Source of the DNA: Massilia sp. Root418
Lineage (GTDB): Bacteria > Pseudomonadota > Gammaproteobacteria > Burkholderiales > Burkholderiaceae_D
DNA length: 64,000 nt
Assembly: GCF_001425265.1 (NCBI RefSeq)
Contig: NZ_LMEC01000020.1
Location: 62,001-126,000, forward strand
Reading direction: 5' to 3'
In this document: positions 44,155 through 51,406 of the stretch, in pieces
How positions within the stretch are numbered: position 1 is the first letter of the stretch
Layout: the number at the start of each line of letters is the position of its first letter
Notes under the pieces: generated by a model
Database searches by the model: none
Told to the model about the DNA's origin: nothing
The model's input: only the letters and a program-made list of their open reading frames with translations
Made by a program: the position numbers and the translations under genes

Positions 44155-44766
44155 TTACGCCGCTTTTTCCGGGCCGGCGCCGTCCGGCCGGGCCAGGATG
44201 GTAGGCAAGTCCGCCCGCCTGGCCACATAGTGCGCCTGCACGCGCGCGTCGAGGGGGTAACGCTGCAGCAGATGGCAGAACACACAGCCTGACTCGCGCG
44301 GCGGCGGCGCGCCGATCTCAGCCACGTAGCGCGCTCGGCACTGCGGACAGCGATGCATCGCCAGGCGCGCCTCCTTACGCAGCCAGATGCCGAGCAAGTC
44401 GCACACCAGCGCGAATGCTCGGTCGAACGAGACCGTGGGCTTGCGCGGACAGCGCTCGGCGTACATCCGGTAAGCGATGACCAGCGCGTCGGCCGGCAGG
44501 CAGCGGTACTGTTCATGCAGGGTCGAGAAGATGCTGGCGAACTCGGACGCCTCCGCGCGCAGGCAGAGATTGCCCCAGTGGACCCACTCGCTCGATTCCG
44601 GCCGGCGGCCGTTAATGGAGCCGCCGTGGCGGAAAAAATAGGTGCGCAGCATTGACGAGCGCAGGCCGGTCACCTGGGATGCCGTACCCAGGCGAGCGCC
44701 GAGCGCGATGCATTCCCGGGCCAGATGCAGCGCTCGGATGAATTGGTCGGCTTCAGGGGCGGCCAT
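44155..44766 (-). CDS. FlhC-like transcriptional activator of transfer (SetC/AcaC type)
   Basis: About 203 aa from ATG 44766 (GAGG upstream). It has the FlhC fold, with an N-terminal helical region beginning AAPEADQFIRALHLARECI. The four-Cys zinc site is formed by HRCPQCRARYV and CVFCHLLQRYP, spaced as in FlhC. In SXT/R391 (SetCD) and IncC plasmids (AcaCD) such proteins activate all transfer operons. It follows the flhD-like gene after ten bases and lies between regulatory DNA and traI. Confidence 0.88.
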   Translation of the reverse strand: MAAPEADQFIRALHLARECIALGARLGTASQVTGLRSSMLRTYFFRHGGSINGRRPESSEWVHWGNLCLRAEASEFASIFSTLHEQYRCLPADALVIAYRMYAERCPRKPTVSFDRAFALVCDLLGIWLRKEARLAMHRCPQCRARYVAEIGAPPPRESGCVFCHLLQRYPLDARVQAHYVARRADLPTILARPDGAGPEKAA

Positions 44767-44776
44767 GTTGGCGGCC

Positions 44777-45106
44777 TCACGCGTTCGCCACGGCAACCAC
44801 CGCGTTCGGAGCGGAGGAACTTGGACGCCCCGCCCCGACCGTGCACAGCGTCACGGCCAGGCCATGCGGCGCGGCCAGCAGGGAAGTCAGATTGCCGATC
44901 GGCTGGAACAGGCTTTCGTGCGGCATGTTCGCCGCCAGCGCGACCAGATCGCTGGCGCTCATGGCGCCCAGGAGCGCCGCGCAATCCGGGTCGAGGTGGA
45001 ACTTGTAGCTGGCGGCAATTCGGTCATGCTTGAGGCCCGCCTGGATCGTCAACAGGAAGTTCAGGTTCAACTGCTGCACGTCCGTCAGGTGTATGGCGTT
45101 ATCCAT
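44777..45106 (-). CDS. FlhD-like transcriptional activator of transfer (SetD/AcaD type)
   Basis: 109 aa. VQQLNLNFLLTIQAGLKHDR is the recognisable FlhD dimerisation start (equivalent to hxExNhxYLhLAQxLhxxD), followed by AALLGAMSASDLVALA. The partner gene flhC-like is immediately downstream, and the pair would form an FlhD4C2-type activator. GGAG precedes ATG 45106. A perfect six-base-pair hairpin (45124-45139) stands just above the ribosome site, and repeated motifs in the gap up to the divergent repressor gene suggest tight control. Confidence 0.85.
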   Translation of the reverse strand: MDNAIHLTDVQQLNLNFLLTIQAGLKHDRIAASYKFHLDPDCAALLGAMSASDLVALAANMPHESLFQPIGNLTSLLAAPHGLAVTLCTVGAGRPSSSAPNAVVAVANA

Positions 45107-45123
45107 GATGGCTACTCCGTGAA

Positions 45124-45139
45124 GCCCGCGCGTGCGGGC
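45124..45139 (-). promoter_or_regulatory. Stem-loop in the flhD leader
   Basis: GCCCGC-ACGC-GCGGGC on the minus strand is a six-pair, all-G/C stem with a four-base loop, ending about nine bases before the GGAG ribosome site of the flhD-like gene. It is too close to the gene to be a useful terminator and more likely tunes translation or RNA stability. Confidence 0.45.
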
Positions 45140-45256
45140 ATGGTCACATCACTGGTTTTTTGAAAAAACAACGGCGTATGCTGGGCGCTCGCCATGCGTT
45201 GCAGCATAGGCCGCCACCTGCGAAAGCAGGCTACACCGCACCGTTTTACCGGTCAA

Positions 45257-45378
45257 TAGCAACTGCTCCCGCTGTGCACTGCAAAAACGAAGGCCGCTTG
45301 ACGACACGGGCCGGATCGGTAGATCCTACGGCCATATAGCAACTTGAAACGCACCGCCTGCGAAAGCTAGCAACTGCT
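45257..45378. promoter_or_regulatory. Candidate repressor operators (TAGCAACTGCT repeats)
   Basis: Three copies of TAGCAACT occur in the divergent intergenic region: TAGCAACTGCT at 45257-45267, TAGCAACTTG at 45337-45346 and TAGCAACTGCT at 45368-45378. A second repeat, CCTGCGAAAGC, lies at 45217-45227 and 45357-45367. Multiple spaced sites between a CI/SetR-like gene and the activator operon are what a repressor operator region looks like. Confidence 0.6.
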
Positions 45379-45423
45379 ACAAATTGCCCGCGATCCATCC
45401 TGCAAATAGGACCAAAGCGCCTC

Positions 45424-46122
45424 ATGGAGCCCGACCAGCGCCGCGCACCGCTCACCCGCGACCAAGCCAGAAACCTTGACCTACGCCTGGTGCCGGGGCT
45501 GCGCAACCGGCTTATTGCTGAGTTGGCTGCACGCGACATCCCCGCCCACCAGTACGCTAGTTACCTCAGCATCCTGACCGGCCGCGCCGTGCAGACCGTG
45601 GCGCGCTGGATCGACGCCGACCAGCCGGGACTACCGGACCTGGCTTCACTGGCGGTCCTGGCCCTGCAGCTCAATGTGGATACCCAGTGGCTGCTTGGCC
45701 TGCTACAGCACCGGCTGGACTGCCCGTACGACCGCATGCCCCAGCCACTCCTGGCCGAGCTGTATCCGGACGGCCCACCATCGGCCGACTGGATCGGCGC
45801 GCTGCTGCCGCCGATCGGCGCCAGCACCGCCCGCAAGGCCGGCATCATGCGGGGAGCAGAGATGGCCCCCCTCATCCCCGACGGAACCCCGTTCTTCTAC
45901 GATGCTACCCAGGCACGCATCTCCTGCAACGGCATTTACCTGCTCGCCTACGACGGCCAGACCCTGGTCCGGCATGTCGAACGGCGCATCGGCGAAGGCC
46001 TGCTGCTGCGCTGCGAGAACGCCCGCTACGCCGACAGCTTGCTCAAGGACGCCGACGGCGCCGCCGCCAAGCTGACGGTACTGGGTCGCGTGCTGCTAGT
46101 GGTCAGCGTCACCGCACTCTAG
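45424..46122 (+). CDS. HTH + S24-like repressor (SetR/CI type) without the catalytic dyad
   Basis: 232 aa. The N-terminal HTH is at about residues 25-90 (YLSILTGRAVQTVARWIDAD), and the C-terminal LexA/CI S24-like fold follows. In active S24 proteins the block is RGDSMEP and later VKRL; here it is MRGAEMAP (Glu146 at the Ser place) and TLVRHVER (Arg183 at the Lys place). The AG pair of a cleavage site remains (ARKAGIMRG). The protein can probably dimerise and bind DNA but not cleave itself. It is divergent from flhDC across a region of repeated TAGCAACT sites. Confidence 0.85.
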   Translation: MEPDQRRAPLTRDQARNLDLRLVPGLRNRLIAELAARDIPAHQYASYLSILTGRAVQTVARWIDADQPGLPDLASLAVLALQLNVDTQWLLGLLQHRLDCPYDRMPQPLLAELYPDGPPSADWIGALLPPIGASTARKAGIMRGAEMAPLIPDGTPFFYDATQARISCNGIYLLAYDGQTLVRHVERRIGEGLLLRCENARYADSLLKDADGAAAKLTVLGRVLLVVSVTAL

Positions 46123-46225
46123 GCCTCGCCCAGCAACTCGTTTCGATTGCAGCAGGTCCCGGGCCGTGCCGGGCGCGCCGACAAGCGCGTCCGGCAGCCC
46201 GGTCCCTTCCCTACTGCATCACAAG

Positions 46226-47293
46226 CTATGCCGCTTCGGCGATCGGCCGCCATTCAGCGGCCGACAGCGCCAACAATTTACCGCCCAGCTCCTCGAACTC
46301 GGTCGCGCGATCGTAATCGTCGACCTCCTGCGAGTAACCGGTAACCGCGTTGACCAAGCTGTACCCGGTCAACTCGCGCTCGCCGAACAGGTGCCGCAGC
46401 ACGCCGGCGCACTCGGCCTCGTTCAAGGCATAGCGGTTGGCGAGCAACTCGACCGCCTTGACCGGGTTGCCGACCAGTTTGATGCCCATGGTTTTGCGCA
46501 TCTTCTCCGAGATCAGCTCGAACGTCACGTCCGACACCGCCGTCTGCACTAGGTCGCGCACCTTGAGGAAAATGGCCTTGTCGTCGGCCTCCAGGGTGTC
46601 GTCCTGGTACACCAGCACCTCGTCATCGTCGGATACCAGGTTGCGTCCGGCGTGGTTCTTGCGCATGGCACGGTCGGCCATGATCAGGCCGTTGCTGCAC
46701 ACCAGGCGGAACAGTAGCGGTTCGACCCGCAGCGTGCCGCAACCGATTTCCGAATTGCTGACGATGACCCCGGCCTGCACCACGTCGCCCGGCGCCACCT
46801 CGCACTGAATCTTCGAGCTCACCACCTTGATGTACAACTTCCTGGCGGTCAGTTCGACCGATTCGAAGCGCGCCCCGGGCAGCTGCTGCAGAACCGGGAC
46901 GATACTTTTCGCCAAATCGAAGTTGTCCAGCCGGCGGTAGCGCGTGGACAAAAATGCGCGGGCATAGCCGTCCAGCGTGCGCACCAAATAGCTATCGGGG
47001 CTATTGATGCGCAGCCAGCCGTTGACATTCTGGTCCAGCAGCTCCGGATAATATTCCCGCATGCGCTTGAAGTAGGTCAGCGGAATGTCGAGCTTCTTGG
47101 CCAGCTGCCCGCAAACAAAGTCGCACAGCGGATAGCGCGCTTCGCCGCCGGCCTCGTCGATCACCAGACGAAACTGCCCGGCAGCGGTGGTTTCACCGCG
47201 CATCTTCTTGGCCGGCACGATCAGATCGCGCTTGGCCGCCGCCTGGCGTTCAAGTTCTGCCGCCAGGTCCATCAGGGAACGTCCTGTTTTCAT
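46226..47293 (-). CDS. DUF932-domain protein
   Basis: ATG at 47293 (GGAG seven bases upstream) gives 355 aa. The DUF932 features are the N-terminal LTYFKRMREYYPELLDQNVN, FLSTRYRRLDNFDLAKSIVP, GVIVSNSEIGCGTLRVEPLL and VCSNGLIM. Such proteins are common on plasmids and ICEs; roles in anti-restriction or recombination are suggested but not settled. It lies with the primase and an unknown gene on the minus strand, facing the repressor. Confidence 0.85.
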   Translation of the reverse strand: MKTGRSLMDLAAELERQAAAKRDLIVPAKKMRGETTAAGQFRLVIDEAGGEARYPLCDFVCGQLAKKLDIPLTYFKRMREYYPELLDQNVNGWLRINSPDSYLVRTLDGYARAFLSTRYRRLDNFDLAKSIVPVLQQLPGARFESVELTARKLYIKVVSSKIQCEVAPGDVVQAGVIVSNSEIGCGTLRVEPLLFRLVCSNGLIMADRAMRKNHAGRNLVSDDDEVLVYQDDTLEADDKAIFLKVRDLVQTAVSDVTFELISEKMRKTMGIKLVGNPVKAVELLANRYALNEAECAGVLRHLFGERELTGYSLVNAVTGYSQEVDDYDRATEFEELGGKLLALSAAEWRPIAEAA

Positions 47294-47446
47294 GATATTT
47301 CTCCAGTCATCAAAAAAAGCGGACGGACCTCCCCTGCCGGGGACGGTCCCCCGCAGGGTTGCAATACGCGGCATCGCTGCCGCATCGGCGCGGATGCGCC
47401 ACCTCCTTGGCCTTGCGGCCTGCCTACATCAACCTCCTGGCGCGTG

Positions 47447-48460
47447 CTACGCCGCCAATCCCTCCTGCGCGGCGCAGCGCTCGAACACGTTGGCCCAGTC
47501 GGCGCCGGCGATACGGGGGATGAACACTTCGGCCTGACGGCCCTCCCCGTGGCGGCAGCACTTCATGTAGCGCCGCGCCAGACCATATGCGGCGGCTTGG
47601 CCGTCGAACATGGCGTCGGCATCGTTGTCGCCGTAGATGCGCAGCCGGGTCACCTGGTCGGGTACCCAGACGCGTTCTAGGTTGCTGGCGCAAATCCCGG
47701 CCCACACCGGTTGGCCGGTACGCTTCAGAATCGCCAAGCCAGTCTCGACGCCCTCGCACACCGCCAGCTCGCCATCAGGCTCGCCCAATCTGATGGCCGC
47801 GCCGTTGACGCCGCCGCACAGGAGCTTCCTGGACTGCGTCCCCAGCGCCTTGCGGCCATCCTGCAAATACGTGCGCAGCAGGGACACCACCTGTCCGCCT
47901 TGGTCCTGCACCACGGCCACCAGGGCCGGAAAGTGGCGCACGAGACGCGCCTTGCCGGTGCCCTGCTCCAATTCGTAGTAGCCCAGCGCCGGATGGATGC
48001 GCAGCGTCTCCGGGTAGCCGTCCATACCCAGGCCACGGAAACGCAGGTAGCGGTCCACCTCGTCGCCCGCGGCGATCGGTCCGGTTTCGGCCAGTATTCG
48101 ATGCACCAGCCTGCGCGCATCCTTGACCGGTCCCGGCACCTGCGGCGAGGCCGGCAACAACCCGAGGCTGCGCTCGACATGGCGCAACGCGGTGCCCGCG
48201 CCCCATCCGAAATAGCCCATCAGCAGCTTGAAGCCGCCGCCGGCGCCGCAGCCGCGGCAAATGTAATTGCCGTCGCCGAACTTGTCGGTGTACTGGAACC
48301 GATCCGTGCCACCGCATGCCGCGAGCGGGCATGGCTGGTTGCGCCGGTTCAGTACCTTCTCATCGACGCCCAGCGCAAGCAGCAACGGCGTCCAGCGCCC
48401 GTAGGCATTGGCACGCGCCGCCTGAAAGCGCCGCTCGAAATCGTCTTGATGCTTTGTCAT
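47447..48460 (-). CDS. Zinc-finger/Toprim DNA primase (P4 alpha-like N-terminus)
   Basis: 337 aa. The N-terminal zinc-ribbon has CPLAACGGTDRFQYTDKFG and ICRGCGAGGGFKLLMGYFG, four Cys in the P4/DnaG arrangement. A C-terminal Toprim domain carries LAVCEGVETGLAILKRTG and RLRIYGDNDADAMFDGQAAA, the Glu and DxD that bind metal. It probably primes complementary-strand synthesis of transferred DNA or element replication. No helicase domain is attached. Confidence 0.9.
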   Translation of the reverse strand: MTKHQDDFERRFQAARANAYGRWTPLLLALGVDEKVLNRRNQPCPLAACGGTDRFQYTDKFGDGNYICRGCGAGGGFKLLMGYFGWGAGTALRHVERSLGLLPASPQVPGPVKDARRLVHRILAETGPIAAGDEVDRYLRFRGLGMDGYPETLRIHPALGYYELEQGTGKARLVRHFPALVAVVQDQGGQVVSLLRTYLQDGRKALGTQSRKLLCGGVNGAAIRLGEPDGELAVCEGVETGLAILKRTGQPVWAGICASNLERVWVPDQVTRLRIYGDNDADAMFDGQAAAYGLARRYMKCCRHGEGRQAEVFIPRIAGADWANVFERCAAQEGLAA

Positions 48461-48475
48461 AGCGCCTCCTTTGCT

Positions 48476-48991
48476 TCACGCGGCGTGGTCCTGCGAGAAC
48501 AGGTCGCCCCGTTCATCGTGGCGGCGCATCTGCTCGTTGATCCACTGCGGATTGGCGGCCAAGCGATCGGCGATCCACTCCGGGTTCGACATCACGGCGT
48601 GCCGCACCCAAGCCGGATAGGTTGCCAACGACGCCTCGAACCAGCGCCGCAACTGCGCACCAATCCAGGCACGGACTTCTTCGGCATCGCACGCCCCGAC
48701 ATAGGGCAATTGGGACAACGGGCTGCACGCGACCACGCGCAGGCAGTTCACGAACGAGAACGGCTGGCGGTCACGCGACGGATCGGTGAATACCCAGCGT
48801 ACGATCTCAAACTTTTCGCTCAAGGGCGTACTGGCTACACCAAGCAGGCGCACCTTGCGCAGCAGCCACCAGTGCAGGCACACGACCTCCTCCTCGGTGA
48901 ACTCCTCGACAGGCCCTTCGTCGAGCCGCTCGTCGGGCACAACTGGGGCCACGCCGGAATCGGATTGATTGCTCAGGAAGACTTCTTCCAT
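48476..48991 (-). CDS. Unknown acidic 171-aa protein upstream of the primase
   Basis: ATG at 48991 is chosen for its GGAGG five bases upstream. The N-terminal third is acidic (VPDERLDEGPVEEFTEEEVV). The rest has aromatic and charged helices (VRAWIGAQLRRWFEASLATY) and a short repeat-like end, NPEWIADRLAANPQWINEQM. I recognise no family. It is separated from the primase gene by 15 bases and is probably co-transcribed. Confidence 0.65.
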   Translation of the reverse strand: MEEVFLSNQSDSGVAPVVPDERLDEGPVEEFTEEEVVCLHWWLLRKVRLLGVASTPLSEKFEIVRWVFTDPSRDRQPFSFVNCLRVVACSPLSQLPYVGACDAEEVRAWIGAQLRRWFEASLATYPAWVRHAVMSNPEWIADRLAANPQWINEQMRRHDERGDLFSQDHAA

Positions 48992-49020
48992 GATTGCCTC
49001 CGTAACAAAAATGAATGAAC

Positions 49021-49050
49021 GGGACAATCGCCCGCACGGGAGCTTGTCCC
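49021..49050. promoter_or_regulatory. Perfect inverted repeat GGGACAA...TTGTCCC upstream of the primase operon
   Basis: Seven-base arms GGGACAA (49021-49027) and TTGTCCC (49044-49050) are separated by 16 bases, with an inner CCCG...CGGG pair. It lies 30-60 bases upstream of ATG 48991. It may be an operator for a dimeric protein or an RNA hairpin in the leader. Confidence 0.5.
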
Positions 49051-49399
49051 ATGGGGGGTGATAGGGGTTGGATACCCATAATTGAGATGCTGGCTATGCT
49101 GCCGCGGCGAATGCCGCGTTCGATGGGCTGCCAGCTACCATCGGAAGAATCTGAAGTCGGCGCCCCATCCGCACAATGCAGTTTTTGCAGACTGGAACAC
49201 AATTGTGCCGCTCAAGGAAATCTAGGCGGCATGGCAACGCGCGTCAAATTTTGTGCACCGGATTTGCACCGATACACCCGATGATCGATGCTGGTTGGAG
49301 TAAGGCGAAAACGGTATGGTTTTCGGCGACGTTTCCGCTATGAGTCGTCGCGATACCCATGTACCTTCTGCCAACGTCCCTATTTCGGAAGGTGACCCA
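49051..49399. other. Divergent intergenic region
   Basis: About 350 bases between the primase operon (minus) and a plus-strand gene. It presumably holds both promoters. A G-run segment (ATGGGGGGTGATAGGGG, 49051-49068) and GTTGGATACCC follow the inverted repeat. Nothing else could be assigned. Confidence 0.35.
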
Positions 49400-50095
49400 A
49401 TGAACTCGCATGCCGACACCCCAGTCCTCGTCAGCGCGGAGCATAGCGCCACCAATCGCAAGCTACTGGCGCGCCAAGCGGCGGCGAAAACGGACCGCAT
49501 CGAATCGGCCAGTAGGAAGGTGAGCGTTACCCTCTCGAGCCCCGAAGGAAAGCGCCTGTATCTGCGCTGCTTTGAGATCACCCAGATCAACTTCCACTAC
49601 ATCACCGTGTTTGCCCGCATGAAAGTGGCCGACGCCGAAGTGGGACGCATCGAACAGGAACTACGCACCATGCTAGATAGCCGGCTCGCGCGCTTGAACC
49701 AGGCGCTGGTCGATACGGAAGCCAAATGCACGGCGCACGGCATCAGCGCCCTCGCTACCTATGATGTCGAGCCATTACGGTTCGAAGCGAAGGTGTTCTC
49801 GATGCTGGATCGCAGACTGCTGGAGCTGATTGAAAAGGTGGACCAGCTCATGCCGATGCTGGAAACATTGTGCATCGACGAGGCCGTCACACCCAGCCAA
49901 TTGCTTGTCGAGAAATCGAGGATCAAGAAGACGGTGCGCGGAACGACCAAAGTGGCGCGCATGATCCGGGCGTCGCTGGAGCGCCGAGCGAACACCGTAC
50001 TCACGCCTTCCGCCCAATTACCTGCAGCGGCCGCCGATACCCCGCATGCCTCACGGGCACCACTGGCGGGCACTGGCAATCTGATAGAGTCATAA
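49400..50095 (+). CDS. Unknown 231-aa helical protein, possibly AcaB/DUF1845-like
   Basis: ATG at 49400 with GGAAGGTGA upstream. The middle (LYLRCFEITQINFHYITVFA to FEAKVFSMLDRRLLELIEKV) is a long helical domain, and the tail after about residue 205 is Ala/Pro-rich. Its layout of small residues followed by a long helical bundle with an ADAEVGRIEQELRTML segment recalls AcaB/DUF1845 proteins that regulate transfer in IncC plasmids. I cannot confirm this from motifs. The gene is alone on its strand. Confidence 0.6.
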   Translation: MNSHADTPVLVSAEHSATNRKLLARQAAAKTDRIESASRKVSVTLSSPEGKRLYLRCFEITQINFHYITVFARMKVADAEVGRIEQELRTMLDSRLARLNQALVDTEAKCTAHGISALATYDVEPLRFEAKVFSMLDRRLLELIEKVDQLMPMLETLCIDEAVTPSQLLVEKSRIKKTVRGTTKVARMIRASLERRANTVLTPSAQLPAAAADTPHASRAPLAGTGNLIES

Positions 50096-50579
50096 TCCGC
50101 ACGTCACTCGCCGCTGCAGCGGTAGGCGATGCCGGCGCGTTATTTCGCACATCACACGACGCACTTAACCTTCGCCTCTACGGTCCGCGCAGGGCACACG
50201 TCCTCAACAAGGACGCCCACTATCAAAAGGCGCCATCCGCCACTCGTACGATCTGACTCTGTAGATAGTCTGTTGGCGCAGCTCGCACCAGAGCGGCTTG
50301 ATCCCCTTCAGAGGCGCCAGGTACGCACACTGCGGATTCAGTAGGATTGTATCCAGCGCTTTGTCTTCAGCCGCCAACGCGCAACAGCGGTCGCCATGTG
50401 CGGCAACCATCCGGCTAGCCAGGGACGGGACGAATTGCCGAACCAGTGGGACCTGAAATGCCCGCGTCGCACTCGCCCCGTGCCGCCTGGCCAGCGTACC
50501 CGGCCATCGGCAACCTTGGCGCGTTGCTGGGCTCCGCCTACGCCGCCGGCGCGCTGTGAGTAACCATCCGGGTGCTGTC
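50096..50579. other. Region of uncertain content, probably decayed genes
   Basis: Only short frames are present. The last plus-strand one ends IGNLGALLGSAYAAGAL at 50552-50554 and is joined to the next gene, like the tail of a lost coding sequence. A 126-codon minus frame (50204-50581) has a protein-like middle (TILLNPQCAYLAPLKGIKPL) but an Arg-rich, unlikely start. I cannot support a gene here. Confidence 0.35.
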
Positions 50580-50768
50580 ATGAACTGGCTCCGCGCCGTC
50601 GCCTGCTCGGGATTTCTCGTGCTGGCCTACGCCAACGCTGCGCACAGCGATGAGCGAGTGCGCGAACAGATGCTGGCGACCGGCGAAAGCCCAATCAAGT
50701 GTGCCATCGATCTGGCCAAGTCGCTGCCCGCCGGCTCGTCCGCCGGCCAGATGCTACTGGTTAAATGA
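50580..50768 (+). CDS. Small exported protein, possibly truncated
   Basis: A 62-codon frame from ATG 50580 with a signal-peptide-like start (MNWLRAVACSGFLVLAYANA) and a short mature part ending AGSSAGQMLLVK-like. Its stop overlaps the next start (ATGATGG), so it was once coupled to the FtsK-gamma gene. An upstream GTG at 50556 is possible. I recognise no family; the neighbourhood is decaying. Confidence 0.4.
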   Translation: MNWLRAVACSGFLVLAYANAAHSDERVREQMLATGESPIKCAIDLAKSLPAGSSAGQMLLVK

Positions 50769-51063
50769 TGGAGCCAAGCGCGTCAGCCAAGGGCAACGAG
50801 CCAGTGCGCGAGCAGCGCCCGTTGAATGGCCAAGTCCTGGGCGACGTGCCCGTCGGCGACGGCAGCACCAGCGATCCACTGTGTGCGCAGGCCGTCACGG
50901 TGGTGCGCACCAACCAGCGCGTCGATATCGTCGGTGCGGCGCCACCTGCATATCGGCTACAACCGGGCGGCGCGGCTACTGGAGATGATGGGCGGCTAGG
51001 TGGTCGGGGCGATGCAGCCGGACGGCAATCGCGACTTGCTGGCTGCGGCCGGGAGCGCGGCAT
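50765..51063 (+). pseudogene. Decayed gene for a small FtsK-gamma (winged-helix) protein
   Basis: Across two frames the region encodes SDPLCAQAVTVVRTNQRVDI, then RRHLHIGYNRAARLLEMMGG, stop, then VVGAMQPDGNRDLLAAA. This is the FtsK gamma domain pattern (DPLYxxAVxxV...HLRIGYNRAARLIExME...G). The break is a missing base near 50929, and an in-frame TAG sits at 50997-50999. The N-terminal ~35 codons are unrelated linker. FtsK-gamma binds KOPS-like DNA; short stand-alone versions occur on mobile elements. Confidence 0.75.
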
Positions 51064-51367
51064 GACCGCCCTGACCTCCCTTCAATCCATGAAGCACTCG
51101 CCAGTCGCCAACTGCGGTGGAATTCCGGGCCCGACCAGTTGGCTGGTCGGCGATCAGTCGCCGGCCGGGTCGGTCCGCCTGATGGCGTGCGGCCGCGAGC
51201 AACAGGAGCCGATTATCCCGCACTCGCATCGCCTCAATTTCCACAGCCTGGCGCTTGCCAGCGTCGAATTATGCCTAGCAATGCCACGTCGATCACTCCG
51301 ATCTCCTGCCGATGAGACAGGTGGATTGTGCTTCAAACGTGGGTCAGATTCGTTTGCAAATTACTAG
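51062..51367 (+). CDS. Doubtful 101-codon frame after the FtsK-gamma remnant
   Basis: It starts at an ATGA overlap with the end of the FtsK-gamma reading frame, which suggests original coupling. The product (MTALTSLQSMKHSPVANCGG and onward) has no recognisable domain. The last part (from about 51336, GTGGGTCAGATTCG) looks like junction sequence next to the defence island, so the true C-terminus may have been lost. Confidence 0.3.
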   Translation: MTALTSLQSMKHSPVANCGGIPGPTSWLVGDQSPAGSVRLMACGREQQEPIIPHSHRLNFHSLALASVELCLAMPRRSLRSPADETGGLCFKRGSDSFANY

Positions 51368-51406
51368 GGGGAAAACGGGTCAGCTTTCAGTAACTCAACA
51401 CGATTA

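Noticed and set aside
47711-49018. 435-codon plus-strand frame opposite the primase gene
   Set aside because: The zinc-finger/Toprim primase on the other strand is unmistakable; the plus frame has only Arg/Gln/His-rich sequence.
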